The notes under the pieces are model-generated. The model saw only the letters and a list, made by a program, of their open reading frames with translations. It was not told where the DNA came from and did no database searches. Of a stretch of DNA of 64,000 bases, positions 24,751-36,599 are shown piece after piece; position 1 is the first letter of the stretch; the number at the start of each line of letters is the position of its first letter. The DNA is from Acanthosoma haemorrhoidale (taxonomy: Eukaryota > Arthropoda > Insecta > Hemiptera > Acanthosomatidae). The stretch lies in the NCBI GenBank assembly GCA_930367205.1, contig OV884011.1:120215866-120279865 (forward strand). Reading direction: 5' to 3'. The position numbers were made by a program, and so were the translations under genes.

Positions 24751-24949
24751 GATACGTCAATCCTATCAAAATTAAAAGTGATATGAAACTGTAAACATTG
24801 AAAAATAATAATCCATCCACCAGCTCGAGAACGCTACGAGAACGTGTAGGATCGTAAATTTTCAAAGGACATTGTTTGTTCTTTCTTGTTCTGTTGTTTC
24901 TTGTACAAATTGTAAAAATATTACAGCCATTAATGATCATACTTTCTAG

Positions 24950-25190
24950 ATTCGTGATACAATTTTGAAACTATGCATTACTAGAAGTGAGCAAATGTTC
25001 ACGAGAGGATTATCACGTGAGGATATCAGCCATAGATGTACGTGTTGCAGAAGCTCGATACCACCAATTGTGCAGTGCCAATTTTAGTAGCGGCAAACCC
25101 ATTCCTGTGAAGTATACTCCTGAAGGTAGTGGAGGACTACCCATAGCATTAGGCTGTCCGGTAAATCCTGATGGTTTTATATAGACTTGT
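24950..25190 (+). pseudogene. Fragment of an arthropod-repeated protein family of unknown function
   Basis: Plus-strand readings RDTILKLCITRSEQ and then, after a frameshift, DVRVAEARYHQLCSANFSSG and KPIP match a pattern I know from many uncharacterised, repeat-borne arthropod proteins: a C-x-x-R-x-[DE] helix, D-[LV]-x-A-x-x-A-x-Y-H-x-x-C, then F-x-[ST]-G-K-x-I-P. The function of that family is unknown to me. Here only the N-terminal motif region remains. The longest frame is 24987-25184. The minus-strand frame at 25013-25252 is a shadow. Confidence 0.5.
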
Positions 25191-25199
25191 GAGTAGTAC

Positions 25200-25639
25200 A
25201 AGAAAACTGTCAAGAGCCAATATTTGTCAGTGACATCGTAGAACAAATGCATAGTTTTTTACCACAGGGAAGTGAGCCTTACACATCTAGACATTTTAAG
25301 AAATAATTGTAACACTGGTTATGTTGACAATTACATGGCACCAGCCACTAATGGGAAATGTAACATGTTAAAATTTTAAAAAATTCTAATTCTACTTCAA
25401 GTGCATTCACTGTTTTTATTTGGAAAAATCTTGATATGCCAACGCCTAGTTAAAGAAGTTTTACACAGTTAGATTTTTTACAAAAATTTATTTCAAAAGT
25501 TTTTTTTTCCCCCTTCTTCTTTTTTGATAGCCCCTTTAAATTTACAGATAATTATATATAATTATAGATCCTCAGGCTAATCTATAATTTCAGAAGTACA
25601 ACGAAGTGACGGTTTTACTAACTACTGTCTTATGTCTTT
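25200..25639. other. No recognisable gene
   Basis: AT-rich sequence with a T run near 25500-25510. It might be decayed continuation of the fragment to its left, but nothing is readable. Confidence 0.4.
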
Positions 25640-26610
25640 TAGGATGTAGGAAAAATAAAGGAAATTATTTGGGATGATGGGTGCCTGTCACTAAGGGGAG
25701 TCCCATTTGAAGGTAGTATAAGAAGGTTATGGGGTGTGGGATGCCTAAAAGAGGCGGGTGGAATCGGGAAGGTAGTGAGAGTCTACCTATGGTGGAGCCT
25801 AGGGGTACTAGGTATTGGTTTGAAGTCGGCCCCTGTTGGGGGCTGCACTGAGACGGCCTGTCGGCCGGGGAATCGTCCTACCCTGAGCAGGTAGAAGGGG
25901 TATTCTTGCTTCGGTTGAGTCGGCCGGGATATCGACCTCTATCACGGTCGTTCAGTCCCCGTAAGGGGGCTTGGGTTTGATCAGGTCTATCATCCTCCAG
26001 GCTTCTGCGGTCCAGCAGTGCTTCCATCGGACGGGCATTAGTGGTGGTTGAAGGTCGGAGAAGAGTGGGTTGTGGCAGAGTTGCAACGAGTCGAAAAATT
26101 TGATGTGTCTTCTCTTGATTTAATCTTGAATGGCGAGCACTTCAAATATTTCGTGGATGTCGTTTGCCTTCATTCGGTGGAACGGGGTGTGTGTTAGGAA
26201 GGCACGGAGAACTCTGTTCTGAGATTGCTGGAGCGTTTGTAGAGTGTTAGGAGTTAGATACTTGAACAGTGAGTTCCTGTACATTAAAGCAGGTCTCAGG
26301 ACGCTCTGGTATATCAGCAGCTTGAGGCGTACTGATAAGACCGGGCTGTAAAGTAGGTGTCCTAGGCTGTAGAACTTTTTCCTAACACTCTTTAACTTCT
26401 TGCTGAGATGTGTCGTGAACGACAAGAGTCTACCAAGGGTAATCCCAAGGTAGCATAGCTTGTTGCTCACGGTGCACTCTTTGCCGTCTAAGGCGAAGGA
26501 TTTTGGTAGTTTCTTATGTCCGATGACTAGTCGGGAAGAGAGAGTTTTACTGCGTGAGGTGAGATGGACTGAGTGAGAGGGAGTAGAATTTTGGGAAGGT
26601 ATATATAGAG
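25640..26610 (-). mobile_element. Jockey-B LINE copy B2, 5'-truncated
   Basis: Inverted copy of the family seen at 13922-14816. The 3' UTR blocks (GAGGCGGGTGG at about 25754, GGTGGAGCCTAGGGGTAC at about 25790, plus-strand notation) and the ORF2 tail are shared. It extends about 150 bp further 5' into ORF2 than B1 does. I could not find a TSD. Confidence 0.75.
26120..26605 (-). pseudogene. Jockey-B ORF2 post-palm and C-terminal region
   Basis: The open part 26470-26120 reads NKLCYLGITLGRLLSFTTHL, LLIYQSVLRPALMY and LQQSQNRVLRAFLTHTPF, ending in a premature stop after LAIQD. B1 continues past this point with FIKRRHF. Upstream on the same strand, SRLVIGHKKLPKSFALDGK extends the homology towards the RT palm. 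A broken remnant, but the longest uninterrupted Jockey-B coding stretch in the window. Confidence 0.75.
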
Positions 26611-28921
26611 GAGAAGTAGAACGGCGTATTTCTGCAGCGTGGGGAATTAGTTGAAATATTGCCTCACACGGGCGGTCGTGATCTGTGCCATCGGTAAGCA
26701 GTAGCCGACTTATTATTTAGAAAACAAGGCTTGCTAAATGAAGATCGCCTCATCTGGCTAGGTGATATCCAGGACGCCTGCAGTGCTAGAAAGCTTACGT
26801 TGGTATTTCATAATTGCCTGATCCTACACTATTGCGTTTGAAGCTGGTTTATGGAGACATTCAGTTGATATTAACAGACTTGAGGCCTGCACCAGACTCT
26901 TAAATATGACTAAATGTGGCTTCTAAACAGGTTCAAGATGTTGAAGAACCACGTAACAGCATGAAATGGACATATCAACAATATGGACTTCCATGTACCG
27001 TAGTTTGTAAAAACTGTTGTTGGAAAAAAGACAGGAGATAGTTTTGATTTAGATAAAGATCAAGTTGAGATTTTATTTTGATGAAATAAGCCCATTTATT
27101 GTATAACTTTATCAAATTATTGATTTCGACTGTGAAATTTGAACTGTTAATAATAAAATTTGTATTCATTTTAATTTAACATTTTTTTAGAAATTATAAG
27201 CGAAGTCAAAAGGTAGAAAAAAGCTTAAAACTATATGTTAAAATAATAAAAATATGTTTTAATACTACCTAGAAGAGATTCCAGGTTTTCTGCCACCGTT
27301 TGTTATTTTCTTCAATTTTTATTAAAGATAGAATCAGGTCTATCCTTGAGGTGAGAAAATAGTATAAAGACTTTAATAATGAAAATTTAGACCGAAGTAA
27401 TTTAAGGTATCCAATAAATACCTCACAAAACGCTTGAATTCAAATTTGAATAAATTGTGTGTTGCAACAGAAAAAAGGTACATATTACAATATAAAACAT
27501 TTCTCAAAACAACGAGAATAATAACTAAATCTTTATTACCATAAAACCAAGATAACCAATTTCGTCAAACAATTCTTAAAACTACAAATATAATTGTCAC
27601 TAAGAAATTTACTAAGTGTATAATCAGTTCCAAATTGTTTCTAAACCTGTCCCCTTGACTGAGCTCCCTTGCTCTTATGGAAACTGAAACATATCACATT
27701 GTTTTGAGGTTTGAAGAATTATAATCTTTGTCCGAAGTGAAGTGGAGTCATCATTGGACAGACATAAAAGGCTGGAAAGTAAGAAAAACCGACAACAGTC
27801 TTCCCCTTGTATATTGAATTTTCAGGTCTCGTCTAAAATGAATAGCGTCGCCAATACAGCACTGCTAGTAGGGATAAAACTTGAGGTTGTCTCTCTTTGA
27901 GACCGTGAATTATTCTACTTGAATACTACTATACCAATATATTCAAGACATAATTTATCTCCCAAAACTACTATACTATACAATACCAAATCTACGTTTT
28001 AGGAGCAGACATAGAACAGATTCTGTTCAAACAAGTGTGTGAATAAACATGTGTAGTGAACACTACTGAAGGCATCAAATAGCACAATATTTAGGTAAAT
28101 ATGAGCTCTGAGGTCATTAAAACTAAAATCATTGAAACAGCAGTATATTATTGTGTTTTCGTCAGTTCATAAAAACTAATAAATCATTTCATGATATTCC
28201 ATTTATGGATTAAAGTAATTATTTCACAACTAGGTATTCCCTCCAGACATAAATGGTAAAATAAATAAACAATCATTTTATTGATGAATTGATGTCTATA
28301 TTACACTTCCAGAAGAAGGACCTTGCAATCTATTTTAGGTTACATTATATTTTATTAATTGAGGAATTTCAGATGAAAATAACGTCTTGAACTAAGGAAT
28401 TAACATTTGAATATTTATGTTCAATTTTATCAGGTATACTACGTATAAACATACATCTTACACAATAAAAAAAGTTTGAATATGAGCCTGACTGTTTATA
28501 TTTAATGTATTCATTTTTTGATTTAGAATGTTGCCAGCATTTACTTCTGTTTTTATGTTTTTACTTGTCGATTGCTCTCCTAGTAAAAGGACCAGGAGAG
28601 ACGGTGAGTCGAGGAAAAGGCAGCTCCAATACTGCGTCCGGCCGTACCTCTGCTCACCATACACGGCCAATATAACCTGAATACATTTAAATAATGAATA
28701 TATTTGAATTCCCTTCGGCTCATCTGTATAATAGCTCATTTAGTTTCACCAACTGACGACAGATATTCAAATAGCATGTCTGAAACTTATGATTGTTGGT
28801 AAATACTTCAAACACCTCTGGGCTCAACATAGGCAAAATAAAACTGAATCTATTTTTGTATGACCACGCATATATATCCTTTGAAACTCTTTGTAAATTA
28901 TTTATCAACTATAAAAATAAT
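26611..28921. other. AT-rich interval without recognisable genes
   Basis: Short frames only, the longest being 93 codons at 28458-28739 (minus), unrecognised. No repeat shared with the rest of the window was noticed. Confidence 0.45.
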
Positions 28922-29013
28922 TTATGAGAGCATTTATCTTAATTATTGCCTTATAAAAGGCAGATTGTAATTATAGCACAATAAAGGAATTTAACTAAAA
29001 AAAAAAAAAAATT
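28922..29013 (+). mobile_element. Jockey-A LINE copy A5, last ~80 bp plus poly-A
   Basis: ATGAGAGCATTTATCTTAAT, TTGCCTTATAAAAGGCAG and ATTGTAATTATAGCACAATA are the terminal Jockey-A 3' UTR. GGAATTTAACT and a run of 15 A follow, marking the true 3' end of the family on the sense strand. One of the shortest insertions here. Confidence 0.8.
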
Positions 29014-29046
29014 TAAAAAAACATATATTCATAGACTAACCATTAA

Positions 29047-29365
29047 ATCAAAAATCTTTATTGTGATAAAATTACATTCTGCCTTATTAGGTATTAAGTT
29101 ATTGCGATCAATGTTCTCATTTATACTCTTCATTCACTCTCTCATTCATACAGTATTTAGAAAAAGTCCAGAGACCTCCCAAATCCACATGGTTGTCACC
29201 TCTCTCACATACGAAGTGTTGTCTTGGGAAGTCCCCCAATTTCGCACACTCCAGACGCTCAGCACATGATTGGATAAACTGGCCATTGCCATGACTTCCG
29301 CTGTTACGTATTTATGGCAGGTCATGAGGCCTCTGCCGCTTTGGTCTCCGATGAGCCCTGCGTTA
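29047..29365 (-). mobile_element. Jockey-A LINE copy A6, 3' UTR fragment
   Basis: Minus-strand 3' end (TTTATTGTGATAAAATTACA in plus sense) followed by the GC-rich UTR block and the GTCTCCGATGAG sequence of the ORF2 end, with an internal deletion around 29230-29260. Its 3' end faces that of A5 only about 35 bp away. Confidence 0.7.
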
Positions 29366-30403
29366 TCAAATACAAAAAAAATTCCTTGTGATAAAACACT
29401 TGCATATTGAAACAGAATAATTTACTAGGAAGTTGGGGCATAATTATTTTTTAGATCGTGGAAAGTTTTGCTATTCCTATATACAAATTTCATTCGTATA
29501 TCAGTTTAATCGGTTTTTATACAAAATAAAATATTCGTCCGTTATACGATAATTGCAGCTCATTGCTGCAGTTATTCAGTACATATTAATTTCAAAGACG
29601 TTTGCTGATAAGATTCGTACAAATAAAACCGATTTCTAGGAGGCTTGACGTTCTTTAAAAAAAATTTTTTCCATGTAATCATTTAATTATTTTATTGATT
29701 AATAATGAATTAAATAATGAGGTAAGTTTTAGTTTTTAAGAATTATAACAGAAAAGAGAACCTGCGAATTTGATTACTATTATATTAACTAAATGAAATC
29801 AACGTTCACTCAATCCATAAGAAGTATGGATGGAGTATGTTCGAGGAACATTTTCTTCTACTTCCTCACACTTCCCAACCTAGGGAACCAAGAACCAAGG
29901 GGTTTAGAAAATAAAAATAGATTAATAATGTTGTATTTTTAATTTGAAGATCAGAATTCAGTAGTATTAATTAAATATTTAAATTATCTTTTTTTCTTAA
30001 TTTTATGTTTGACAGTAGAATATTATATGTTATAGTGATGGCCGTATTTCCCTTGCCCGAATAATTAAACAATCGTTTTATTTTTGCATAAAAATGTTCT
30101 GTAGCTTTGAACGATTCAATCAATTCGAGGATTTGCCTGGTCTCGATCAAAGCAACCCGATCACCTTCTCCTGTGGGGTGCCCTAAATCGCTTCCACTTG
30201 AGCTCCAATTGAGCTCCAGTGATGATGTCATCTGAGCATAAATCCTTTCCCTTGACTAGACAGATCAAGAACAGGAAAATCTTTAAAAAATGAATGACCT
30301 CTGAACGTATATATATCCAGTATTAACTAGGAAATTCTTCGATGACGCTTGATAATCATGGGAGTTCTATCCACATGGAAAAATGTTTATTTTGTACTGG
30401 TTT
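29366..30403. other. AT-rich interval without recognisable genes
   Basis: An 86-codon minus-strand frame at 29971-30231 is of no known family. Otherwise AT-rich. Confidence 0.45.
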
Positions 30404-30412
30404 CCTTAATCT
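30404..30412. repeat. Left 9-bp TSD of LINE copy A7
   Basis: CCTTAATCT, repeated at 31713-31721 across the insertion. Confidence 0.7.
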
Positions 30413-30579
30413 AACAATCTTTATTGTGCAATAATTACAATCTGCCTTTTATAAGGCAATATTAATACAGATAAATGATCTCATTCATACCATATTTACA
30501 GCATAATTCACTCGCTCATTCATACAATAGGACATGATTGGAGAAACTGGCCATTGCCAGGATTTCCACTGTCACTTGA

Positions 30580-31690
30580 TTATAGCAGGTCACGAGGCCA
30601 CTGCCGTTTCAGTCTCCGAGGAGGATTATAGGGATGAGTGACGAAGTGCAATGACTGTGCTACAGGATTAGGGTGGTTGGAAAGGCTACTGTGGAATTTC
30701 ATAAACTTGGAAGGGATGAGTTCTAGAATGTAGGGTATATTAAGGTCGTTATGAAGGGTTTTGTTGCTGACATAATAAGGGGCATTTACTATTGTTCTCA
30801 GGACTTTTGATTGAAAGGATTGGATACGCTTGGTGTTCGACTTTTTTGCTGTCCCCCATAGTATGTCTAGTATAGTATAGTATAGTATGTATAGCTCCGT
30901 ATGTCCAGATTGGTTTAAGTATAACTTTGTAGATTAGTAGTTTATTTTCTATTGAGAGATGGGATGTCCTTTGAAGTAGTCTGTACAGTTGTCCAAAGCG
31001 TCTGTTTAGTTCTTGTCTTTTTAGTCTCGTATGTGGGTTCCAGGTCGGTCGTTTGTCGAGATGGAAGCCTAAGTACCGTACTGTCTCAGATACAGGGAGA
31101 GGAATAGAATTAAAATAAACTAGTGGACAAGACTTGCGACAAAGGGTGAAGGTAATGTGGGAACATTTTGCTTCATTAACTTTGATCCGCCATTGATTGC
31201 ACCAATACTCGATCTCGTCAAGGTGTTTTTGAAGGTTACGGGATGCTATGTCGGGGTCTGCGTGGGATGACAAGACTGCAGTGTCATCTGCAAATGTGGC
31301 CAAGAAGGTATTGGGAGTAGAGGGGACATCAGCGGTGTATAGGTTATAGAGGATGGGGCCCAGGACACTGCCCTGTGGAACTCCTGCATTTATAGGATAG
31401 TAGTTAGAGTATTCTAAACCACAGCGGACTTGGAAGAAGCGGTTTGAAAGGTAGGACTGTAGGATTAGGAAAAGGGTCTGTGGTAAATGTGTTTTGAGCG
31501 TGTAAAGCAAACCTGCGTGCCAAACCCTGTCAAAAGCTTAGCTATATCAAGAAAGGCAGCAGTGCAATAAATACTGTTTGGTTTCAAGGGCTGAGGAGAT
31601 GTGATCAACAACGCGAAGACCTTGTTGAGCAGTGGAATGCCGTTGGCAGAAACAAAACTGGTGTGTGGGAAAAAGGTTTTTGGATTCAAC
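30580..31690 (-). pseudogene. Jockey-A ORF2 reverse transcriptase to C-terminus
   Basis: The main frame 31510-30749 (253 codons) holds AGVPQGSVLGPILYNLY (motif B) and TFADDTAVLSS (motif C with intact FADD), then WCNQWRIKVNEAKCSHITF, VRYLGFHLDKRPTWNPHTR and KPIWTYGA. Motif A lies in the preceding frame (31692-31465), split by indels. A TAGTA-type microsatellite at about 30862-30895 interrupts the WTYGIELWG region and shifts the frame, so the last ~90 residues before the family stop (30580-30582) are out of frame. No endonuclease: the copy is 5'-truncated. Confidence 0.8.
30862..30897. repeat. TAGTA microsatellite inserted in LINE A7 ORF2
   Basis: GTATAGTATAGTATAGTATG and flanking partial units sit between WTYG and the LWG codons. 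Other Jockey-A copies have an uninterrupted sequence there. Confidence 0.8.
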
Positions 31691-31712
31691 AATTGGAAGT
31701 AGACGTTTTAGG

Positions 31713-31721
31713 CCTTAATCT
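31713..31721. repeat. Right 9-bp TSD of LINE copy A7
   Basis: Exact repeat of 30404-30412 at the truncated 5' end. Confidence 0.7.
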
Positions 31722-32786
31722 GGAATATATATCCTTCTGTAACTTTCCTCATTTCTTAATCCACCACAATCTTTCATTGACTTTAGTTAAAACAAGATCA
31801 TTTAGTTATTTGTTATCAGAAATGGATTGTTGCATACTAATGAAATTATTTTGATTTTTATACATTCTAATTATAACATGCAGGCTGTTAACATGCAGTA
31901 TTACATCTCTACTTAGAGTATTTTTATTTAATTTTCTTTATTTTTTAAATGTGTAAATCAAGGTGCATAAATATTTACCTAGTTATATGTGTAGGCCGAT
32001 TTTTTTGTTTAAATTTATTTTAGTTTATATTTCTGAAAAAATGCGATTTTATTTGTTTATTATTTTCTTATTTGTATTTTATTTCTCTTCACATTATAGA
32101 TTTTAGCGGGGAATGATACTGTCAAAGAATTTACTTTATGTTAACGAAATGTTTGTAATGTTTATATAAATGTAAAAAAAGCTTTGTTATTATTATTATT
32201 ACATCCCGATATTCTGATCAAACAATGGCTAGGAAACCAGTTATTGCCCTCTCCTAGGGTGCAGCTCATATGTGTTAGGTCACCTTGATGTGGTAGATTG
32301 TGTGTAAGCATGCATGATATTTATGGTCCCACATGGAGAACATCAAGTTAATATGTTGCAATAATAAAACTGCCGTCTCCATTAACTATCTTGAAATTCT
32401 TGAATGTCTACTATCTCAGACTGAAGATTGCGTGGAACGAAAGTTGCTTGATCTACCTGATCAGGCAGGTTTCGACACACTTTAAACACAGGAGCCTTTA
32501 CAGAAGTTCTTTCATAGGTGAGTTTTCTGTTGCACAAAGCTTATTTTTAATCACTATCGTTTGAAGTTCAGTTTGACTCCGCTGCCAAAAGACAAACATT
32601 ACTTCTCTTTGTTCAGTAACTTAAAAACACTATTTATATGTTTGTATTTAATTCGTTGGCATTTAAATCAAATGCTTATTAAATTAATACAATGCATGTG
32701 GTGTAAGACTGGAAGCTATGCATAATAAGCAATAGAAGTAAAATCTCCCCCCTCCTAAACTAATAGAAATACAATTGTATCTAGAA
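31722..32786. other. AT-rich interval without recognisable genes
   Basis: No readable coding sequence. The last ~50 bp may contain decayed LINE ORF2 upstream of the LTR-b insertion (see 33548). Confidence 0.4.
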
Positions 32787-32792
32787 TATATA

Positions 32793-33541
32793 TGTAGCGA
32801 CCGGTAACTGCATAAGATAAATCACCCTATACTCTATTGTATATATATTGTAAATTGTTCATAATATGTTGTAAATTAATTTAAACAAATGTAAATAACA
32901 TTACCAAAGCATAAGTCATAGCAGTGTAAATATTGTAAAAAATAAAATACGCAGCTGCAAAAACTTGTCAGAGGCCCTTGAAGAGAGAGTCAGGTAGTGA
33001 CTAGACCCAGGCCTGGGTGGGCTCCGGTCTAGAACAGTCTAGTGTCACTGCAGTCCTGCGGTTTGGTTGGCAGAATAAGACCCTAGATCATTGGTTACTG
33101 GGGGCTAATATACACCCTAGTTTTAGCCGATAAATCATTCTAACAACGGCTCTCTAACTGGTACCTGCAGCTGCACTGATGTTTCAAGACTTGGCCTTCT
33201 CATTTATGAAAACCTCTGGACCTCTCTTCCTAACCTCGCTATGTTTTAGTCAGGCCTTGTCAGACCCCACACTCTCCTTTGGAGAGACCTCTCAAACTTT
33301 ACCTAGTAGTTTCTCATACGGCAATCCAGTGCGCTTCTTTCCGGTTCACACTCGCCTTTGGGATCCGGAAGGTTTTCGCCTACCCTCAGATACCGAGTGT
33401 GAATTCGTGGTCATACCAAGACCACATAAACTACCTACAATACCTACCCTATACCTCTTCTCCTAAACTCCTGAACTGGATCAACCCTCACTTCGTCACT
33501 AGGGCTAGGGTAACTAGGCACCCTCTCGTGACGACCCGACA
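32793..33541 (+). repeat. Solo LTR-b of the TGTAGC...CCCGACA family
   Basis: Starts TGTAGCGACCGGTAAC and ends ACGACCCGACA. TATATA occurs directly before (32787-32792) and after (33542-33547), as expected for an LTR target duplication. It aligns along its length with LTR-a and LTR-c, including TCACCCTATACTCTATTG, ACGCAGCTGCAA and CCGGTTCACACTCGCC. No internal sequence, primer-binding site or pol adjoins it, so it is a solo LTR formed by recombination. The 95- and 105-codon frames inside are not genes. Confidence 0.8.
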
Positions 33542-33547
33542 TATATA

Positions 33548-34070
33548 TTTGGGGGACAGCCAACGCTATCAACATCAAACGAATCCAAAGTCCTGAGAAC
33601 TGTAGTCATCGCTCTCTTTTACATTACAAAATCATCCATTCACGATAATCTTCATGTGGCAAGCGTCAACCATAAACTCTTAAGATTTTCCGAATTCCTC
33701 AGAAACTTATTATTATCCAAAAAAAAACAAATTCCTATGTCGACTTAAGTTTAAGTCAAGTTAAGTGGCTCCGTGAGCTATCACAAATAGAATTGGAACC
33801 CATCAAGTTCCACCATTGGGTAAAGGCACTGGCCAACATGAGCAATTCCTAATGCCTTCTTTCTCTGGTCTTCCCATCATGGTGAAACTCTTAGAGAGAG
33901 AAAGGCGGGAGGAACTTCACTGCTCCCGCCCCTTCCAACAGCTTGCTGAGGGATTTTCCTCGGGAGTGAATGGGTTCCAGGGCAAAATCTATATGCATAT
34001 TGTATATTGTATGAATTTTAGTGCAAACGGATTGCACATAGATATGAATGAATTCTTATACTCCAATAAA
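33548..34070 (+). pseudogene. LINE ORF2 tail and 3' UTR interrupted by LTR-b
   Basis: Reading from the LTR edge: IWGTANAINIKRIQS, then in shifted frames VLRTVVIALFYIT and IHDNLHVASVNHKLLRF. It parallels ELWGTAKKSNIKRIQSFQSK, VLRTIVNAPYYVS and LHNDLNIP of Jockey-A. CACTGGCCAACATGAG (about 33827) and what follows fit a 3' UTR ending near AATAAATAATG. A diverged Jockey-like copy, hit by the LTR at the WGTA codons. Confidence 0.55.
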
Positions 34071-36599
34071 TAATGCTGTATAATTAAAATGAAATTTTCT
34101 AATAAATATCTGTTGTCTATTCTCTCTTTTTAACCAGTAATATCCAGATTAAGTATATTTTTCTTGGTTATGCTTATTCAGAACTCTACGTGATATAGTA
34201 CCTTGACATATATTCAATTCTGTCTTCAAGGAACGGATACAATTTGGCTTTAACTCACCTCGGCAATAATAATAGCAGTGATACTGCCACTTCACTGAAT
34301 GGAGCGATATTATTAAGTAATCGTTGGAGCTATGGTACTGTTGGAGGGGGGGGGAGGGGGCGTTTATCGTATTGAGTTAGTGGAGCCATTGTGAGCCAGC
34401 CGGATCCCTTTGTGCCGCTATCAGTGCATGGCGATCCGATAAAGAGGACTTACCTCCGTAATTACTGCCACTGGCAGATTACGCTCTTCCGAAACAATGC
34501 TGTCTCTTGTTCACATGGTTACTATTCCACGAGAGCGCTGCGCTGGAACTCACCAGAATCATCTTAGCAATAGAAGGAGGATACTTTGTGATATTAGACG
34601 ATGGAAGAAGAAATTTTATATTCATAGTCACAAAAAAAAGTATTTACTGCCAGTAAAGTAGGAGTTTTTTTTTTAATCTTTTTTTTATAATGCATAAAAA
34701 GAAAATATTGTAATCAACAGAAACAGCGATTATAAAAAGTGTGCAATTGGGAAAAATAAATAATGACTACGGCAACCCAACTGAGCATCCACATTTTTCT
34801 GCTTTTTAGTAAAAAAATAAAACATGTGCGCAAAGAATTTGGAAATACCACATAATGATACGTCACCTGGTGATAAAAAATAGAACTTTTAGGGAAAGCA
34901 CTTTCTTAAGAGCCCTTATTGATATGCTATTTTTTTGTCATTATGCCTACGGTTTGTTCGAGCAAAAGAAATTTTTTTTTAATTTGTTGATTTATTTTTT
35001 TAATTATTGATTTATAACGCACTCTAATAACCATATTTATTTTATAGATTTATTGACGGTTGTGAAAATATCTTATTATTTTACCCGGCCTTAGTGCCTT
35101 GTACATAACCCACTCTAGATCTTTTCTTAGGAGTGGGATGAGGCAGCTGAGCCAGTAGCGTTTATTAGCTCTCTTCCATTGGTTAACGCACTCCTTAATG
35201 CTAGCTATCAGTCTTCCTTCTATGAAGTGGGGGCATAATGGCTTTACGACCACTACGGTGAATTAATCTAAGGCCACCTTTGGCTATCGCTACGCGGTAC
35301 GTGGAACGCAGTTCTACTCCGACTAAGTCACGAATTCATCCTATGTTTCCCTCTAGGTAGCCTTGATCCTCAACTTATTCTCATTTCTTCATATATTCTT
35401 ATTTGAGGCTCAGGTTACATCAGGACTAGAGGGCCTTATGTACCTTCTCGATCCTAAACCTCTGGAACACTCTAATCGACGTTTAAACTGTTTCCTCTAT
35501 CCAGCTCACCCCCACCCTTGGAGCGTTTAGTATGTTAATCAGAACACTCCCCCAGCCACTGTACCGAATTTCAAAACTATATTATTTTAACCTTCGTAGC
35601 CTGTGGTGCGAGTATTACAGTGAAGTTGGCTTTGGTCAACGCACCTTAGTAATTTTTATCGAACTGGTATTATAATTCTGAGGAGTATATTTTATCTTGG
35701 GGAAACTGATTTACGTTTTCACTAATCTATACAATAGGGTTGTATTTCTCTCCAATTTAATGATGAACATGGAAAAAAGTCAATTTACCCCCTTAGCCAT
35801 TATGTCGAGCCATCTAGCGGCTACATCTACATTTAAAACTAATAATAAAATTAGTTTTTTACAATCTAATTTTGTATATTAACAGTTATCCTTACTATCT
35901 TTTTTTCTTCGTGTCTTCGTTCCTGGTCACGGGCGCTCATCTTAAGGGATATTTCTTGGTAAAGTGACCTGGCCGCTGCAGCCCTTCCACTTCTGGATAG
36001 AGAGGAGAAAGGAGAAATGTACCCCTGTATGTTAAATTATTAACCGGTTATTAATGGTTTATTTTAATATAAAATAAAGTACACTACCCCACCCATTAGC
36101 AAAATAAGACTCCCCCCCCACGTTTTTTATTTCTACCCCTCAGAATGATCCACAGACTGCAATGATCCAGCCAGGCTGCAATGATTACCATGTGAGCCCT
36201 GCTTTATCCGGGCTCCAATATCCCCAGTCTTAAATGTAAATTAAACCTTTTAAAGGGGCTTACCTCTCCCTTCCTTTCTTTTCAGTGCTGTAATTTTCGG
36301 GGATAATTTTCCTTAATGCTATTTATAAATGGAAATTGTCTTATTATTTATCCAACTTGTTCAGAAATTCAAGTAAAGAATGAAGTAGAGGATTTTTTTT
36401 GTAATAATAATTGTCCATTTAACCCCAAAAACACGTTATACACTTTTAATTAAGACTTTGATATTTTTAATTTGTTTTCTGTTGAACATGAAAGAATATT
36501 ATTCATTTTTTAAAAATCAATTGAACTTTCATTATTTTTATTTCTCTGGGATTGGATTTATCGTTGGGTTCATTGGGTTATCAAATGAAATGAAACAGT
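34071..36599. other. Interval without recognised genes
   Basis: A 67-codon minus-strand frame at 35050-35253 (IKECVNQWKRANKRYW) has coding-like composition but no family I can name. A G-rich run lies at about 34345-34360. The rest is AT-rich. Confidence 0.4.

Larger units (their letters stand above)
30413..31712 (-). mobile_element. Jockey-A LINE copy A7, 5'-truncated
   Basis: Minus-strand insertion from within the RT N-terminal region (homology to A8 stops at about 31711) to the 3' end. A 9-bp TSD flanks it. Relative to A8 it lacks about 150 bp of the 3' UTR near 30530. Its RT is the best preserved in the window. Confidence 0.8.
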
